NCBI RefSeq assembly: GCF_007830155.1
Contig: NZ_VLKY01000010.1
Span: 154,283-218,282, forward strand
Reading direction: 5' to 3'
Origin: Pseudomonas duriflava
GTDB taxonomy: Bacteria > Pseudomonadota > Gammaproteobacteria > Pseudomonadales > Pseudomonadaceae
DNA: 64,000 bases
The notes under the pieces were generated by a model that saw only the letters and a list, made by a program, of their open reading frames with translations, had not been told where the DNA came from and did not search any database. This document shows, in pieces, positions 18,801 to 28,397 of the stretch. The position numbers and the translations under genes are program-made. Every line of letters begins with the position of its first letter. Within the stretch, counting starts at the first letter, position 1.

Positions 18801-18968
18801 TTACTTGAGCTTTTTGAGTCGTTTCTTTGCCTTATCGACAACAGCCTTTCGCTCTTTGTCTTTCATGGCTTTCCAGCCCTTGATTTCTTCGCGGCTACGG
18901 CCGCATCCCTGACAAACTTCATCTTTAAGTTTGCACTGACTGACACAGGGGCTTTCAACCTTACCCAC
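18801..18968 (-). CDS. DUF1289 small cysteine-rich protein
   Basis: A 55-residue gene starting with GTG at 18966-18968, with GAGGTG five bases upstream. The product contains SPCVSQCKLKDEVCQGCGRS and EEIKGWKAM, the conserved C-x3-C-x6-C-x2-C and W pattern of DUF1289, followed by a Lys/Arg-rich tail. The four cysteines suggest a metal-binding knuckle; function is unknown. A gene of this kind sits at the same place, between hexR and oprB, in P. aeruginosa. It is convergent with hexR. GTG start and short length make it easy to miss. Confidence 0.85.
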   Translation of the reverse strand: MGKVESPCVSQCKLKDEVCQGCGRSREEIKGWKAMKDKERKAVVDKAKKRLKKLK

Positions 18969-19039
18969 GTACGCACCTCATGATCTGAACGCAGCGGACA
19001 GTATATCCTCCACCCGCCACGTCCAGCACCGCTACCGGA

Positions 19040-20359
19040 TCAGAAAACTGCTTGGACCTTTAAGCCGCCCACGATAGCGTTATCCACTTCTTTTACGCCG
19101 CCCGGATGACGCATGTACTGAATATTTGGACGTACGGTTAGCCAGTTAGTGACGTGTACGCCATAGTAAAGCTCGGCATCATATTCACTGTACTGCAGCG
19201 GAACATAGGCCGGATCATCATAATCCGTCGCGCCACTGGCCTCGTTGGCAGCACGCTGGGCGTCACGTGCATCCTCGTTGGTATGTATACGAGCAACGCC
19301 AAAACCAATGTCGTCCTTTGGACGTGCATCAAATGGCCCCTTATATACAACGCCCGCCTGGATGTAATTATCGACCTTATTGGTGTCCTTATCGTGTAGC
19401 GTGAAGTTAGCGAATACGCTTAGACCACGAGACGCGTCGCCATTACGAGTGGTCAATTGCTGCTTGGCCACGATCCAGTAACCGTGCTTACTGGAATGAC
19501 TATCCTCGCCATTCACATCGTCAGCATCGGCTGTACTGTAGTAATAACCAAAGCGGTACTCGCCAGGCAGACTGTTGAACGTGGGTAACCAGACCAGCTC
19601 GACTGGCAAAATAGCGCCTTGTGATCCATGAGTATTCAGCTTGAAGCCATTTCCGGTTTCAAGCAGAGACGGATTTTGTTCGTAGGCACCAATTTGAGCG
19701 AACAACTCGGGGGTCAGGTTGTATTTGACACGCATTGCCCACTGACTGACCGGCCAGTTGTACCACTGATCGCCTACCCAGTTACCCACTTGGGAGCCGC
19801 AGAAGGCCAGGTTCTGGAAATCGCAATCAAACGAGTTGAAATCTTCACCTTCACCAAAACGACCAGCCTTGATGTCCAGTCGGCCGTCGAAAAAGCCTTT
19901 GCTCAACCATAACTGAGTCAACCGCCAGGTTTGGCCGCGCCCCCAAACTTCCTGTACCGAGGAGTATGTGCCTGAACGAGGGTCGCCGATGTTGTCGTTC
20001 GTAAGATTACGGCCGTCGCGTGAAGTGATGGCGACCTTGAATACCGAGTTCTCCCAGCCCAGGGTTTTGTTCATGTCAACCGCCAGGCCAAACATATACT
20101 GCGACGACCAGCGTGCCGTATGGTCTTTATCGTAGCCACCCCGAATATTGGTAGCGCCTTCCCCTACATACTCGAGCTTGATGTCATAACCTTTCTCAAG
20201 CAATTCGGTTCGCAATCCACCCCAATCACCCGTCATGGTATTGGATTCCGGATCAAAAGCATCAGCTGCATGCGCAGCGCTTATTCCACTTAGCGCCGTC
20301 AATGACAGGAACGGCAACAGCGCCAGGTGACGTGCTAGTTTGCCTTTGTGCTTATACAT
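19040..20359 (-). CDS. oprB: OprB carbohydrate-selective porin
   Basis: Outer-membrane beta-barrel that admits glucose and related sugars to the periplasm. The 439-residue precursor has a signal peptide (MYKHKGKLARHLALLPFLSL, cleavage probably after AAHA) and the OprB hallmark TMTGDWGGLRTELLEKGYDI right after it; the protein ends in Phe, as outer-membrane barrels do. The start at 20359 has GAGGAA upstream. Last gene of the gts sugar-uptake unit; GltR is the known activator in relatives. Confidence 0.95.
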   Translation of the reverse strand: MYKHKGKLARHLALLPFLSLTALSGISAAHAADAFDPESNTMTGDWGGLRTELLEKGYDIKLEYVGEGATNIRGGYDKDHTARWSSQYMFGLAVDMNKTLGWENSVFKVAITSRDGRNLTNDNIGDPRSGTYSSVQEVWGRGQTWRLTQLWLSKGFFDGRLDIKAGRFGEGEDFNSFDCDFQNLAFCGSQVGNWVGDQWYNWPVSQWAMRVKYNLTPELFAQIGAYEQNPSLLETGNGFKLNTHGSQGAILPVELVWLPTFNSLPGEYRFGYYYSTADADDVNGEDSHSSKHGYWIVAKQQLTTRNGDASRGLSVFANFTLHDKDTNKVDNYIQAGVVYKGPFDARPKDDIGFGVARIHTNEDARDAQRAANEASGATDYDDPAYVPLQYSEYDAELYYGVHVTNWLTVRPNIQYMRHPGGVKEVDNAIVGGLKVQAVF

Positions 20360-20428
20360 TTCCTCGTCCTTTATAGTTTTGATGGTTAACCCAGTCACAC
20401 CCGGCGCCAATTAGTCATCAGCCAGACA

Positions 20429-21640
20429 TCACGGCAGAACATTCAGCACCTCGTAACAGGCGCCCATGGTGTGGTAGTCGACCTTACCGGCCGGACTTTT
20501 TTCATCGGAGTACTTCCTGTTCCGACGGTCAAGAAGGCGCCACCAAGCGCCATATTCGTGATCAATGAAAAACTCCCAGCTGTACTGCCATAGCTGGTCG
20601 TAGTGTTTCCAGTAGCGCTCTTCTCCAGTACGTGCAGCCAGCAAAGCAGCAGCGGCAAGCGCCTCGGCTTGCACCCAGAAATATTTGTCCGGGTCGCATG
20701 GGCTGCCATCAGGTGCAAATCCATAGTACAAACCACCGTGCTCGATATCCCAGGCATTTTGCCAGGCAGCATCGAACAGTTCGGCAGCACGTGGTGCTAG
20801 CCAAGTCAGAGGGCGATGACGCTCAAGGATAAGAAGCAGCTTGGCCCACTCGACCTGATGGCCAGGCTGGAATCCCCACGGCCGGAAAAGATTGGCCGGG
20901 TCGTCGCGGTTGTAGTCCCAGTCGATGGACCAATCCGCATGATAGTGCTCCCAAATAAGCCCCTCAGGGACAGAGGCTGCGACAGGAGCCGTGCTCTTGG
21001 TCAGGGCTGCCTGCCGCTGGGTCATATTAAGGGCCAGGGTTTCGGCTCTATCCAGATAACGCTGCTCACCTGTCGCCTCGAAAGCAGCCAGCAGCGCCTC
21101 GCAGGCATGCATATTGGCATTTTGGCCTCGGTAAGAAGACACCTCGGACCAGTCAGGACTTATCTCATCACAATATAAGCCATCGGCCTCGCGCCAGAAA
21201 TGCTGCTCGAACGTATCCCATGTTTCGGCTAACCATGCTCTAGCGTCTTCAACGCCGGCCATAACACCATGGGCATAGGCGAGGATGACGAAGGCCAGAC
21301 CGTACGCATGATTGGTTCCGTCAAGTATTTCATCGCCCCGGAGCAGCCAGGCATAACTGCCATTAGGCTGCAAATGTTTCTCACGCAAGTAGCGCAAGCC
21401 GTGATACGTAGCATCTAGATATTCACGATTTCCAAACTGGCGGTACGCCATAGCGAAATTGAAAACAAACCGAGTACTAGAGACAAGATGGCGTGTCTCA
21501 CGATCGTAAATGTCACCGTTATCGCGGAAAAAGTGAAAGAAGCCGCCTCGTTCATCGATGCAGCGCGGAACATAGAAAGCAAGCGTAGCGCGTATGTGAT
21601 CAAGCAGCGTTTCACGCTGGTGAAAATCAGGAAAGCTCAT
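20429..21640 (-). CDS. AGE-family sugar isomerase, probable D-mannose isomerase
   Basis: A 403-residue (alpha/alpha)6-barrel protein of the N-acylglucosamine 2-epimerase superfamily. Diagnostic stretches are SYRGQNANMHACEALLAA, GFQPGHQVEWAKLLL and CYEVLNVLP at the end, the pattern of mannose/sulfoquinovose isomerases (YihS-like) rather than GlcNAc epimerases. With a fructokinase directly upstream it most likely converts mannose to fructose. The gene lies between the gts transporter and oprB, so the imported sugar would be its substrate. GAGG upstream supports the ATG. Confidence 0.8.
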   Translation of the reverse strand: MSFPDFHQRETLLDHIRATLAFYVPRCIDERGGFFHFFRDNGDIYDRETRHLVSSTRFVFNFAMAYRQFGNREYLDATYHGLRYLREKHLQPNGSYAWLLRGDEILDGTNHAYGLAFVILAYAHGVMAGVEDARAWLAETWDTFEQHFWREADGLYCDEISPDWSEVSSYRGQNANMHACEALLAAFEATGEQRYLDRAETLALNMTQRQAALTKSTAPVAASVPEGLIWEHYHADWSIDWDYNRDDPANLFRPWGFQPGHQVEWAKLLLILERHRPLTWLAPRAAELFDAAWQNAWDIEHGGLYYGFAPDGSPCDPDKYFWVQAEALAAAALLAARTGEERYWKHYDQLWQYSWEFFIDHEYGAWWRLLDRRNRKYSDEKSPAGKVDYHTMGACYEVLNVLP

Positions 21641-21648
21641 ATAAAACC

Positions 21649-22560
21649 TCAGGCAAGCAGTGAGGACGAGGCCATCATGGCGCGTACATCAGCCAATGTT
21701 GGGGCATAAGCACCTGCTACCAGGCAGGACACCGAAGCACACGCGGCCGCAAACAACAAACGCTCCTGGACAGTAGCTGTGGACAAAAGACCAGAGGCCA
21801 ACCAACCCGCCATGCAAGCGTCCCCTGCGCCAACCGTATCCGTTACCCGAACTGGCAAGCCCGGCTGATTCCACTCCCCCTCGGCGTTAAATAAAGTAAT
21901 ACCGCGAGCGCCTTGGGTGTAGAGAAGATTTGCCGCTGGATTCAATGCTCTAAGCGTTGCCAGGCCTTTTTCTGGACTCACACCGGGATAGAGATGCCCC
22001 AAGTCTTCGTCAGAGAGTTTGATGTCGTCCGCTAACGTAACGAATGCAGGAAAGACCCGTTGGCGATAGTCGTCATTCATTAGATTGCGCCAATTAGGAT
22101 CGTAACTGATGCGCTTTCCAGCTGCCTTAGCCTGCTCGGCCTGCTGAAGCAGACGCGTCGCCAGGGGCTCACGCGCCAGGCTGATACAACTGAAATGACA
22201 GAGTTCGGCCGCCTCCAGCCAGCCTTCAGGCAACTGATCCGGGTCAAAGGCCAGATCAGCTTCTCCGGCAAAGAAATAACGTGGCGGGCTGCTGGATGGA
22301 ACCACCGCAACCAGCGGATCAGCGTCGACGCACTGGAGGAAGCGCAGATCCAAACCAGCCTCCCGGGTCTGTTGGTGAATATCATCACCCAATGAGTCTC
22401 GACTGATTGAACCAGCAAAACCACAAGAGACCCCCAACCGAGCCAAGGTTCTTGCCACGTTCCAAGGCGCGCCGCCTGGATAGCCGCGCCACTGACCAGG
22501 AGTATGCTGAACCAGATCAGTCAGGGCTTCGCCAAAAACCACCACGCGCGGCAATGTCAT
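21649..22560 (-). CDS. PfkB-family sugar kinase, probable fructokinase
   Basis: A 303-residue ribokinase-fold kinase: N-terminal VVVFGEALTDLV, sugar-binding GYPGGAPWNVARTLARLG, and the C-terminal anion-hole/catalytic DTVGAGDACMAGWL. The overall pattern fits fructokinases. It is eight bases from the following isomerase gene and 12 bases from gtsD. Together with the isomerase it would turn mannose into fructose-6-phosphate. GGAGAG precedes the start. Substrate inferred. Confidence 0.85.
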   Translation of the reverse strand: MTLPRVVVFGEALTDLVQHTPGQWRGYPGGAPWNVARTLARLGVSCGFAGSISRDSLGDDIHQQTREAGLDLRFLQCVDADPLVAVVPSSSPPRYFFAGEADLAFDPDQLPEGWLEAAELCHFSCISLAREPLATRLLQQAEQAKAAGKRISYDPNWRNLMNDDYRQRVFPAFVTLADDIKLSDEDLGHLYPGVSPEKGLATLRALNPAANLLYTQGARGITLFNAEGEWNQPGLPVRVTDTVGAGDACMAGWLASGLLSTATVQERLLFAAACASVSCLVAGAYAPTLADVRAMMASSSLLA

Positions 22561-22572
22561 CTTGTTTCTCTC

Positions 22573-23676
22573 CTAAGCGATACGTGCGCCTGTTGTAGGA
22601 TCAAATAATACGAGACGCTCTATATCAAGCTCCAGCAACATATTGGATCCAATGGCAGGCGTGTCGACTGGAGCAATTCGACAGCAAACCTGAACACCGT
22701 TCACCTCGACATAAACGAGCGTATCAGGCCCGGTGGGCTCGACGACCTGTACACGCGCTTCAAGCACCGGCCCTCCCGCCTCCTGGCCTCGCCCGAGACC
22801 GATCTGCTCAGGGCGCACGCCAAGAACTGCCTCTCGACCATCAGCCAGATTGGAAGCCAACTGAGGCAAGGGCAGACATACACTTCCACCAGCACTGTCC
22901 AGACGTACGCCGGGACGCCCTTCATGATTTTCCAGGGCCACAGGAATAAAATTCATGGGCGGCGAGCCAATAAAACTCGCCACAAAAAGGTTGGCCGGAT
23001 TGTTATAAATCTCCTGCGGGGTACCAAACTGCTGCACGGCCCCATCTTTCATCACTGCCACCCGATCACCTAACGTCATGGCCTCAATCTGGTCATGGGT
23101 GACATAAACCGTGGTCGTCTTGAGCCGTTGGTGCATCAGCTTGATCTCGGTGCGCATCTCCACGCGAAGCTTGGCATCAAGGTTCGACAGCGGCTCATCA
23201 AACAGATAAAGCTTGGGCCGACGCGCCAGGGCGCGCCCCATGGCCACGCGTTGTTGTTGTCCGCCTGAAAGCTGGGACGGCTTGCGATCAAGCAAATGCT
23301 CGATTTGCAAAAGTTTGGCAACCCGATCGACCTCGGCCGCAATCTGTTCAGCTGGCGTCTTACGGATTTTCAGGCCAAACGCGATGTTCTCGCGTACGGT
23401 CATGGTGGGATATAGGGCGTAAGACTGGAACACCATGGCAATATCGCGATCTTTCGGCTCGACGCCGGTCAGGTCTTCACCGCCCAGTAAAATGGCTCCG
23501 CTGGAAATATCTTCCAATCCAGCGATAGCATTCATCAGGGTCGACTTGCCACAACCAGAGGGCCCGACGAGGATCAGAAATTGACCCGCCTCGATGCTGA
23601 TATTGATGCCCTTGAGGGCCTCCTGAGCCGCGTTTCCATAAGTCTTGCGGACATTGCGTAGTTCGAGTGCAGCCAT
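22573..23676 (-). CDS. gtsD: Sugar ABC importer ATPase GtsD (MalK/UgpC type)
   Basis: A 367-residue importer ATPase with Walker [10 protein letters not shown], signature [15 protein letters not shown], Walker [13 protein letters not shown], and a C-terminal MalK-like OB domain (residues about 240-367). It energises the glucose/mannose-type importer made with GtsB and GtsC. It begins five bases after the gtsC stop, with AGGA eight bases before the ATG. Confidence 0.94.
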   Translation of the reverse strand: MAALELRNVRKTYGNAAQEALKGINISIEAGQFLILVGPSGCGKSTLMNAIAGLEDISSGAILLGGEDLTGVEPKDRDIAMVFQSYALYPTMTVRENIAFGLKIRKTPAEQIAAEVDRVAKLLQIEHLLDRKPSQLSGGQQQRVAMGRALARRPKLYLFDEPLSNLDAKLRVEMRTEIKLMHQRLKTTTVYVTHDQIEAMTLGDRVAVMKDGAVQQFGTPQEIYNNPANLFVASFIGSPPMNFIPVALENHEGRPGVRLDSAGGSVCLPLPQLASNLADGREAVLGVRPEQIGLGRGQEAGGPVLEARVQVVEPTGPDTLVYVEVNGVQVCCRIAPVDTPAIGSNMLLELDIERLVLFDPTTGARIA

Positions 23677-23681
23677 GATGC

Positions 23682-24527
23682 TTATCCTTTCACAACGCCC
23701 GAGGTAAGCCCACGGACGAAATACTTGCCAGCGAATATGTAAACGAGCAGGGTCGGCAACGCCGCGATCATGGCTGCTGCCATGTCAACGTTGTACTCCT
23801 TGGCTCCAGTACTGGTGTTAACCAGATTGTTGAGGGCTACAGTAATAGGCTGGGCCGAGCCGCTAGCGAATACTACGCCGAACAGGAAGTCGTTCCAGAC
23901 CTGAGTGAACTGCCAGATCAGGCTGACCATTACAATGGGCGTGGATAGTGGCAAAAGAATCTTCCAGAAGATGGTAAAGAAACCAGCACCATCCAGACGC
24001 GCCGCCTTGATCAAGGCGTCAGGCACCCCTACGTAGTAGTTACGAAAGAACAACGTGGTAAAGGCCAGGCCGTAAATAACATGGACCAACACCAGACCGG
24101 CTGTAGTATTGGCCAGGCCCAGCTTGCCTAATGTGAATGACATAGGCAGCAGAATGACCTGAAATGGTATGAAACAGCCAAAGAGCAACAGGCTGAACAA
24201 AAGATTCGAGCCTTTGAAACTCCATTTCGACAGCGCGTAGCCGTTCAAGGCCCCAATGAAGGTAGAGATGATCACGGCTGGGACGGTAATCATGAACGAG
24301 TTCCAGAAGTAACTCTGAACCGTGTCCCATGCCTTGACCCAACCGATTAACGTCCACTCCACAGGCAACGTCAACAAATTACCGGCCCGCACATCATCGG
24401 GTGTTTTGAAGCTAGTAAGCAGCATGACGAGTAGCGGTACCAGATAAACCGCACAAGCCACCAGCAACGTGGCATGAATGGCGATACGGTTAAACGATAG
24501 GCGCTTGCGCGATAGGGAATCAGCCAT
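23682..24527 (-). CDS. gtsC: Sugar ABC importer permease GtsC
   Basis: A 281-residue MalG-type permease with six helices and the EAA-like loop YYVGVPDALIKAARLDGAGFFTIFWKILLPLSTPI that docks on the ATPase. The start at 24527 (MADSLSRKRL) overlaps the end of gtsB by eight bases, indicating coupling. An upstream extension of the frame would run deeper into gtsB and is less likely. Confidence 0.93.
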   Translation of the reverse strand: MADSLSRKRLSFNRIAIHATLLVACAVYLVPLLVMLLTSFKTPDDVRAGNLLTLPVEWTLIGWVKAWDTVQSYFWNSFMITVPAVIISTFIGALNGYALSKWSFKGSNLLFSLLLFGCFIPFQVILLPMSFTLGKLGLANTTAGLVLVHVIYGLAFTTLFFRNYYVGVPDALIKAARLDGAGFFTIFWKILLPLSTPIVMVSLIWQFTQVWNDFLFGVVFASGSAQPITVALNNLVNTSTGAKEYNVDMAAAMIAALPTLLVYIFAGKYFVRGLTSGVVKG

Positions 24528-25449
24528 GACGCTTACTCCGCAATTCGGAATAGAGATAAGGAACGAGCACCGCAAGCACGGCACCCAGCATTAGCACTGC
24601 ACTGGCCGCACCCAGCCCCATTTGGCCGCGTGTGAACGTGTGCTGGTACATGAATACTGCGGGCAGATCCGACGCGTAACCGGGGCCGCCCGACGTCATG
24701 GCCATAACGAGATCGAAACTCTTGATTGCGATATGCGCCAGGATCATCACGGCGCTAAAGAAAACCGGACGCAGGCTTGGCAGGACGATCCGCCAGTAAA
24801 TTGTAGGTAACGAAGCACCATCTACCTGTGCGGCTCGGATAATGGATGAGTCCACCCCTCTTAATCCTGCCAGAAACATGGCCATTACGAACCCAGAGGC
24901 CTGCCAAATTGCCGCGATCAGGAGGCAATAAATGACTCGATCCGGATCAACCAGCCAGTCGAAGCGGAAACCTTCCCAGCCCCAGTCGCGCAAGAGCTTG
25001 TCCAGCCCCAGCCCTGGATTGAGAAGCCATTTCCAAGCCGTGCCGGTCACGATCATCGACAGAGCCATGGGATATAGATAGATGGTGCGAATAAAGCCCT
25101 CACGGCGGATACGCTGATCCAGCAGAATGGCAAAGAACACACCAATCACCAGACAGAGCCCTATGAATAACCCGCCAAAAACAGCGAGGTTTTTGCACGC
25201 CATTAGCCAACGGTCGTTATTGAGGAGGCGCTCGTACTGGTCTAGCCCGGCAAACTTGTAAAGAGGCATGAAGCGGGACGACGTCAGCGATATGACTGCT
25301 GTCCACAGCATGTAGCCATACAAGCAGACAATCATCGCGACGGCAGTAGGTGCCAAAACCAGCTTTGGTAACCACCGTTGCAGGTGATCGGGCTTTCGGG
25401 TAGGCGTGACAGTACCTGTGCGCATAGTTTGCACTTCGCTCAAAGACAT
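24520..25449 (-). CDS. gtsB: Sugar ABC importer permease GtsB
   Basis: A 309-residue MalF-type permease, six helices after a short hydrophilic N-terminus, with the ATPase-docking loop LRGVDSSIIRAAQVDGASLPTIYWRIVLPSLRPV. The ATG at 25449 has AGGAG at a six-base spacing; six in-frame codons lie upstream of it without a ribosome site. A strong hairpin separates it from gtsA. Confidence 0.93.
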   Translation of the reverse strand: MSLSEVQTMRTGTVTPTRKPDHLQRWLPKLVLAPTAVAMIVCLYGYMLWTAVISLTSSRFMPLYKFAGLDQYERLLNNDRWLMACKNLAVFGGLFIGLCLVIGVFFAILLDQRIRREGFIRTIYLYPMALSMIVTGTAWKWLLNPGLGLDKLLRDWGWEGFRFDWLVDPDRVIYCLLIAAIWQASGFVMAMFLAGLRGVDSSIIRAAQVDGASLPTIYWRIVLPSLRPVFFSAVMILAHIAIKSFDLVMAMTSGGPGYASDLPAVFMYQHTFTRGQMGLGAASAVLMLGAVLAVLVPYLYSELRSKRHG

Positions 25450-25490
25450 CGAGAACTCCTGATCCAACCGGGTCGGTTGGTCTTACTTCA

Positions 25491-25524
25491 GGGCAGGCGT
25501 GGCCAGTTCTGGGCCACTCTGCCC
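25491..25524 (-). promoter_or_regulatory. Intercistronic hairpin between gtsA and gtsB
   Basis: Two nested GC-rich stems, GGGCAG/CTGCCC (outer) and GTGGCC/GGCCAC (inner), close on a 7-base loop 10 bases after the gtsA stop. Such REP-like hairpins commonly protect the binding-protein part of an ABC-importer mRNA or partly terminate, giving more binding protein than permease. Confidence 0.7.
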
Positions 25525-25533
25525 TTTACGGCG

Positions 25534-26793
25534 TTATTGGGCCGCCTTGATGGATGCGACCAGTTGCTCGGTTGCTTTTTTCGGGTCGGCGTTGGGATCG
25601 TTGAAGAAATTGGTTACCACATCAAAGATGGCGCCCTGAATGTAACTGGTATTCGCCATGCTATGCGCCAGGCTGGGCTCGGCCTTGCCTTCTTTATTGG
25701 CTGCTTGGAAGTCCTGCATGGACTGCTTGGCGCAGTCATCGAACTTGGCCATGTCGATATCATTCCGAGCCGGAATCGACCCCTTGTTCAAGTTGAAGAC
25801 TTCTTGGAATGGCTTGTCGATGACGGTACGTGCCAGGTCATTCTGGGCCTTTTTGTTGGCTTCATCCTTGAGCTTGAACATTGCCAGAGAGTCGATGTTA
25901 TAGATGAAGCTACCCTGCGTACCAGGCATCACAACACACAGATAGTCCTTGCCTGGTGTCTTGCCAGCTGCGGTGAATTCGGCCTTGGCCCAGTCGCCCA
26001 TGATCTGCATGCCTGCCTTGCCGTTGATAACCATGGCCGTGGCCAGGTTCCAGTCGCGGCCAGCAAAATCAGGATCGACATAGCCGCGTATACGCTTGAG
26101 CGTCTTGAAGACCTCGACCATCTTGTCGCTGCGAATGGTGTTCTCATCCGTCTCGACAAAGACCTTGTCGAATGCTTCAGGCCCCATGATGGCCATGACT
26201 AAAGACTCGAAAATAGTGGTGTCCTGCCAGTTCTGTCCGCCATGGGCGATCGGGACGATGCCCGCCGCCTTAAGCTTGTCCGCAGCGGCAAAGAACTCAT
26301 CGAGGGTGGTCGGTACCTTGGCACCAGCCTTCTGGAAGGCCTCTGGGTTTATCCAGAGCCAATTGATACGGTGAACGCCTGCCGGAACGGCTACGTAGTC
26401 ACCGTCGTGCTTCATAGTGTCGGCGATCCGCTCGGGCAGAATGTCATTCCATTTGCCAGCTTCGGCAATACCGTTCAGGTCAGTCAGAAAGCCCATATCG
26501 GCCCACTCTTGAATATCAGGCCCCTTTAGCTGAGCTGCAGACGGTGGATTGCCGGAAACTGCCCGGGTTTTCAGTACGGTCATCGCGGCTTCGCCAGCAC
26601 CTCCCGCTACAGCGAAATCCTTCCAGGTGTGCCCCTGTTTCTGCATCAACTGCTTAAGGGTGTCCACAGCACGCGCTTCACCACCGGAAGTCCACCAATG
26701 CAGGACTTCTACTTCCCCAGCCTGGGCGGCCAGAGGAACCTGACTCAGGCAGGACAAGGAAATGGCGAGGGCAAGACGATTCAATACTTTCAT
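25534..26793 (-). CDS. gtsA: Periplasmic sugar-binding protein GtsA
   Basis: Substrate-binding protein of the importer, 419 residues. The N-terminus is a signal peptide ([20 protein letters not shown], cleavage probably near AAQAG), followed by the mature start [17 protein letters not shown] typical of glucose/mannose-binding proteins of this group. First gene of the gts operon; the upstream region carries TCGTTAC repeats that may bind GltR. Confidence 0.94.
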   Translation of the reverse strand: MKVLNRLALAISLSCLSQVPLAAQAGEVEVLHWWTSGGEARAVDTLKQLMQKQGHTWKDFAVAGGAGEAAMTVLKTRAVSGNPPSAAQLKGPDIQEWADMGFLTDLNGIAEAGKWNDILPERIADTMKHDGDYVAVPAGVHRINWLWINPEAFQKAGAKVPTTLDEFFAAADKLKAAGIVPIAHGGQNWQDTTIFESLVMAIMGPEAFDKVFVETDENTIRSDKMVEVFKTLKRIRGYVDPDFAGRDWNLATAMVINGKAGMQIMGDWAKAEFTAAGKTPGKDYLCVVMPGTQGSFIYNIDSLAMFKLKDEANKKAQNDLARTVIDKPFQEVFNLNKGSIPARNDIDMAKFDDCAKQSMQDFQAANKEGKAEPSLAHSMANTSYIQGAIFDVVTNFFNDPNADPKKATEQLVASIKAAQ

Positions 26794-26855
26794 GATCGAT
26801 GACCTTGTTGTTTTTATTGAGCTGGACGGAGTGTATGCCTCCGTTTCAAGCCATG

Positions 26856-26916
26856 GGTAACGAATAGAATCATGAATGTCACATACTCGTTACATTCACA
26901 GCTTCGATTCGTTACC
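26856..26916. promoter_or_regulatory. Candidate GltR operator region upstream of gtsA
   Basis: GGTAACGAAT (26856-26865) and its complement ATTCGTTACC (26907-26916) form 10-base arms; a third copy of the core, TCGTTAC, lies at 26887-26893, exactly 22 bases (two helical turns) before the one at 26909-26915. Direct repeats on one helix face suit an OmpR-type regulator. GltR control of gts genes is known in relatives; the assignment of this motif to GltR is inference. Confidence 0.5.
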
Positions 26917-26942
26917 TCATGCATGGAAATGTGATGAAGTCT

Positions 26943-28397
26943 TCAAGCCAGCGGACGCGGAAGGCTGAGCGTAGCTCTTAACCCTCCTTCGGCACGATTA
27001 CGCAAGGAAACTTCACCACCATGGGCATGAGCAAGATTACGAGCAATGCCTAACCCCAGCCCATACCCTTGCTGCTGCGTAGTTAACCGGACATGAGGCT
27101 CGAACACCTGGACAAGATCTTTCTCTGGAACCCCAGGCCCTTCATCATCTACATGCAAGACAAAACAGCGCCCGTCATCTTCGACAGTAAGGTGCGCACG
27201 ATGACCGTATTTCAGTGCGTTATCTAGAAGGTTTCCAATGCAACGTTTCAAAGCTAGAGGTTTGCCCAAAACAGGCCCCTGCGCTTCTCCAGACAGCGTC
27301 ACACAAGGCGACCCGCCCGCCAGATAAGGCTCTACCAGATGTGCCAACAGCACGTTGAGATTAACCGGCTCGATGTTTTCATGAATATCAGTGTCCTTAA
27401 CGCACTGTAAGGCACCCTTTACTAGCAGATCCAATTCATCCAGATCACGCGTGAAACGCTCCTGCAAGGCTTCATCTTCAAGAAGCTCAACTCGCAACCG
27501 CAGCCGGGTAATAGGCGTACGTAAATCATGGGAAATGGCACTGAATAATTGGCTACGTTCACTCAGATAGCGACTGATTCGCTCACGCATTGCATTGAAG
27601 GCCCGGGTTACCTCTTTAACCTCCGTCGCTCCATCCTCCGGTAAAGGTTGTGCATGTACATCCAAGGACAGATCGCGTGCCTCACGGGAGAGCTGCTTAA
27701 GAGGACGACTCTGCCAATGAATGAGTAGGCCAATGAACAAGAGCAAAAAAGCACTGCTGAACACGATGAACCACGCCTGCTGTAGCGGCAGGAAAGGCTG
27801 GTCGAGACTCAAATAAGGGGCAGGCATCAGGGTGCCGATGTAAACCCATTCTTCCGGCCCGATGCGAATCTGCGTTACTAAAATGGGAGGGTCCAAAGGC
27901 TCGAGACTAAGCACATAGTGCGCCCATGAACGCGGCAATTCACTTAATCCTAGATTGCCGTTGAACAACCTTAAATGCTCAGGGCTTACAAACTCCACAT
28001 ACATGGGCATGCTATTGCCTAGCCTTTCCCGTAATACAGCCTCTACGGTTTGTAGAACGGCCCGTTTGCTCGGTGAGTCTGGCAAAGGCTCCATGACCAG
28101 AGGCTTTTCATTCAAGGAAACGAAGAAGCGCGTCCCCCCCATGTTACGCAACTGTTCCAGCACCAACGGCCGATAACCAGGCGGTAGAAGACTGAAATAA
28201 CGAACGCTGGCAGCAATGGAGTAGCCCAAGCTGCGCGATGCATTGAGCAAACCTTCCATCCGACTGGCGCGAAGGTGCGATAACCAGAACAGGCTCGATA
28301 CCCCTTGAGCCAGTAGCACAGCCAATAAGGTAAGGAGCAACATACGGCCTAACAGCGAGCGCGGCACCACACGAGCGAGCAAGGTTTTAGAAAACAT
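26943..28397 (-). CDS. gtrS: Sensor histidine kinase GtrS
   Basis: Membrane sensor that partners GltR; in P. aeruginosa it responds to 2-ketogluconate/6-phosphogluconate. The 484-residue protein has a first helix (RSLLGRMLLLTLLAVLLAQG), a periplasmic domain to about residue 200, a second helix, HAMP, the phosphorylated His290 in ISHDLRTPITRL and the ATP-binding N and G boxes (NLLDNALKYG, DEGPGVP, GYGLGLGIA). I used the second ATG (28397), matching the usual MFSKTLLARVVPRSLL start; the first, at 28412, is also possible. It overlaps gltR by 11 bases. Confidence 0.92.
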   Translation of the reverse strand: MFSKTLLARVVPRSLLGRMLLLTLLAVLLAQGVSSLFWLSHLRASRMEGLLNASRSLGYSIAASVRYFSLLPPGYRPLVLEQLRNMGGTRFFVSLNEKPLVMEPLPDSPSKRAVLQTVEAVLRERLGNSMPMYVEFVSPEHLRLFNGNLGLSELPRSWAHYVLSLEPLDPPILVTQIRIGPEEWVYIGTLMPAPYLSLDQPFLPLQQAWFIVFSSAFLLLFIGLLIHWQSRPLKQLSREARDLSLDVHAQPLPEDGATEVKEVTRAFNAMRERISRYLSERSQLFSAISHDLRTPITRLRLRVELLEDEALQERFTRDLDELDLLVKGALQCVKDTDIHENIEPVNLNVLLAHLVEPYLAGGSPCVTLSGEAQGPVLGKPLALKRCIGNLLDNALKYGHRAHLTVEDDGRCFVLHVDDEGPGVPEKDLVQVFEPHVRLTTQQQGYGLGLGIARNLAHAHGGEVSLRNRAEGGLRATLSLPRPLA

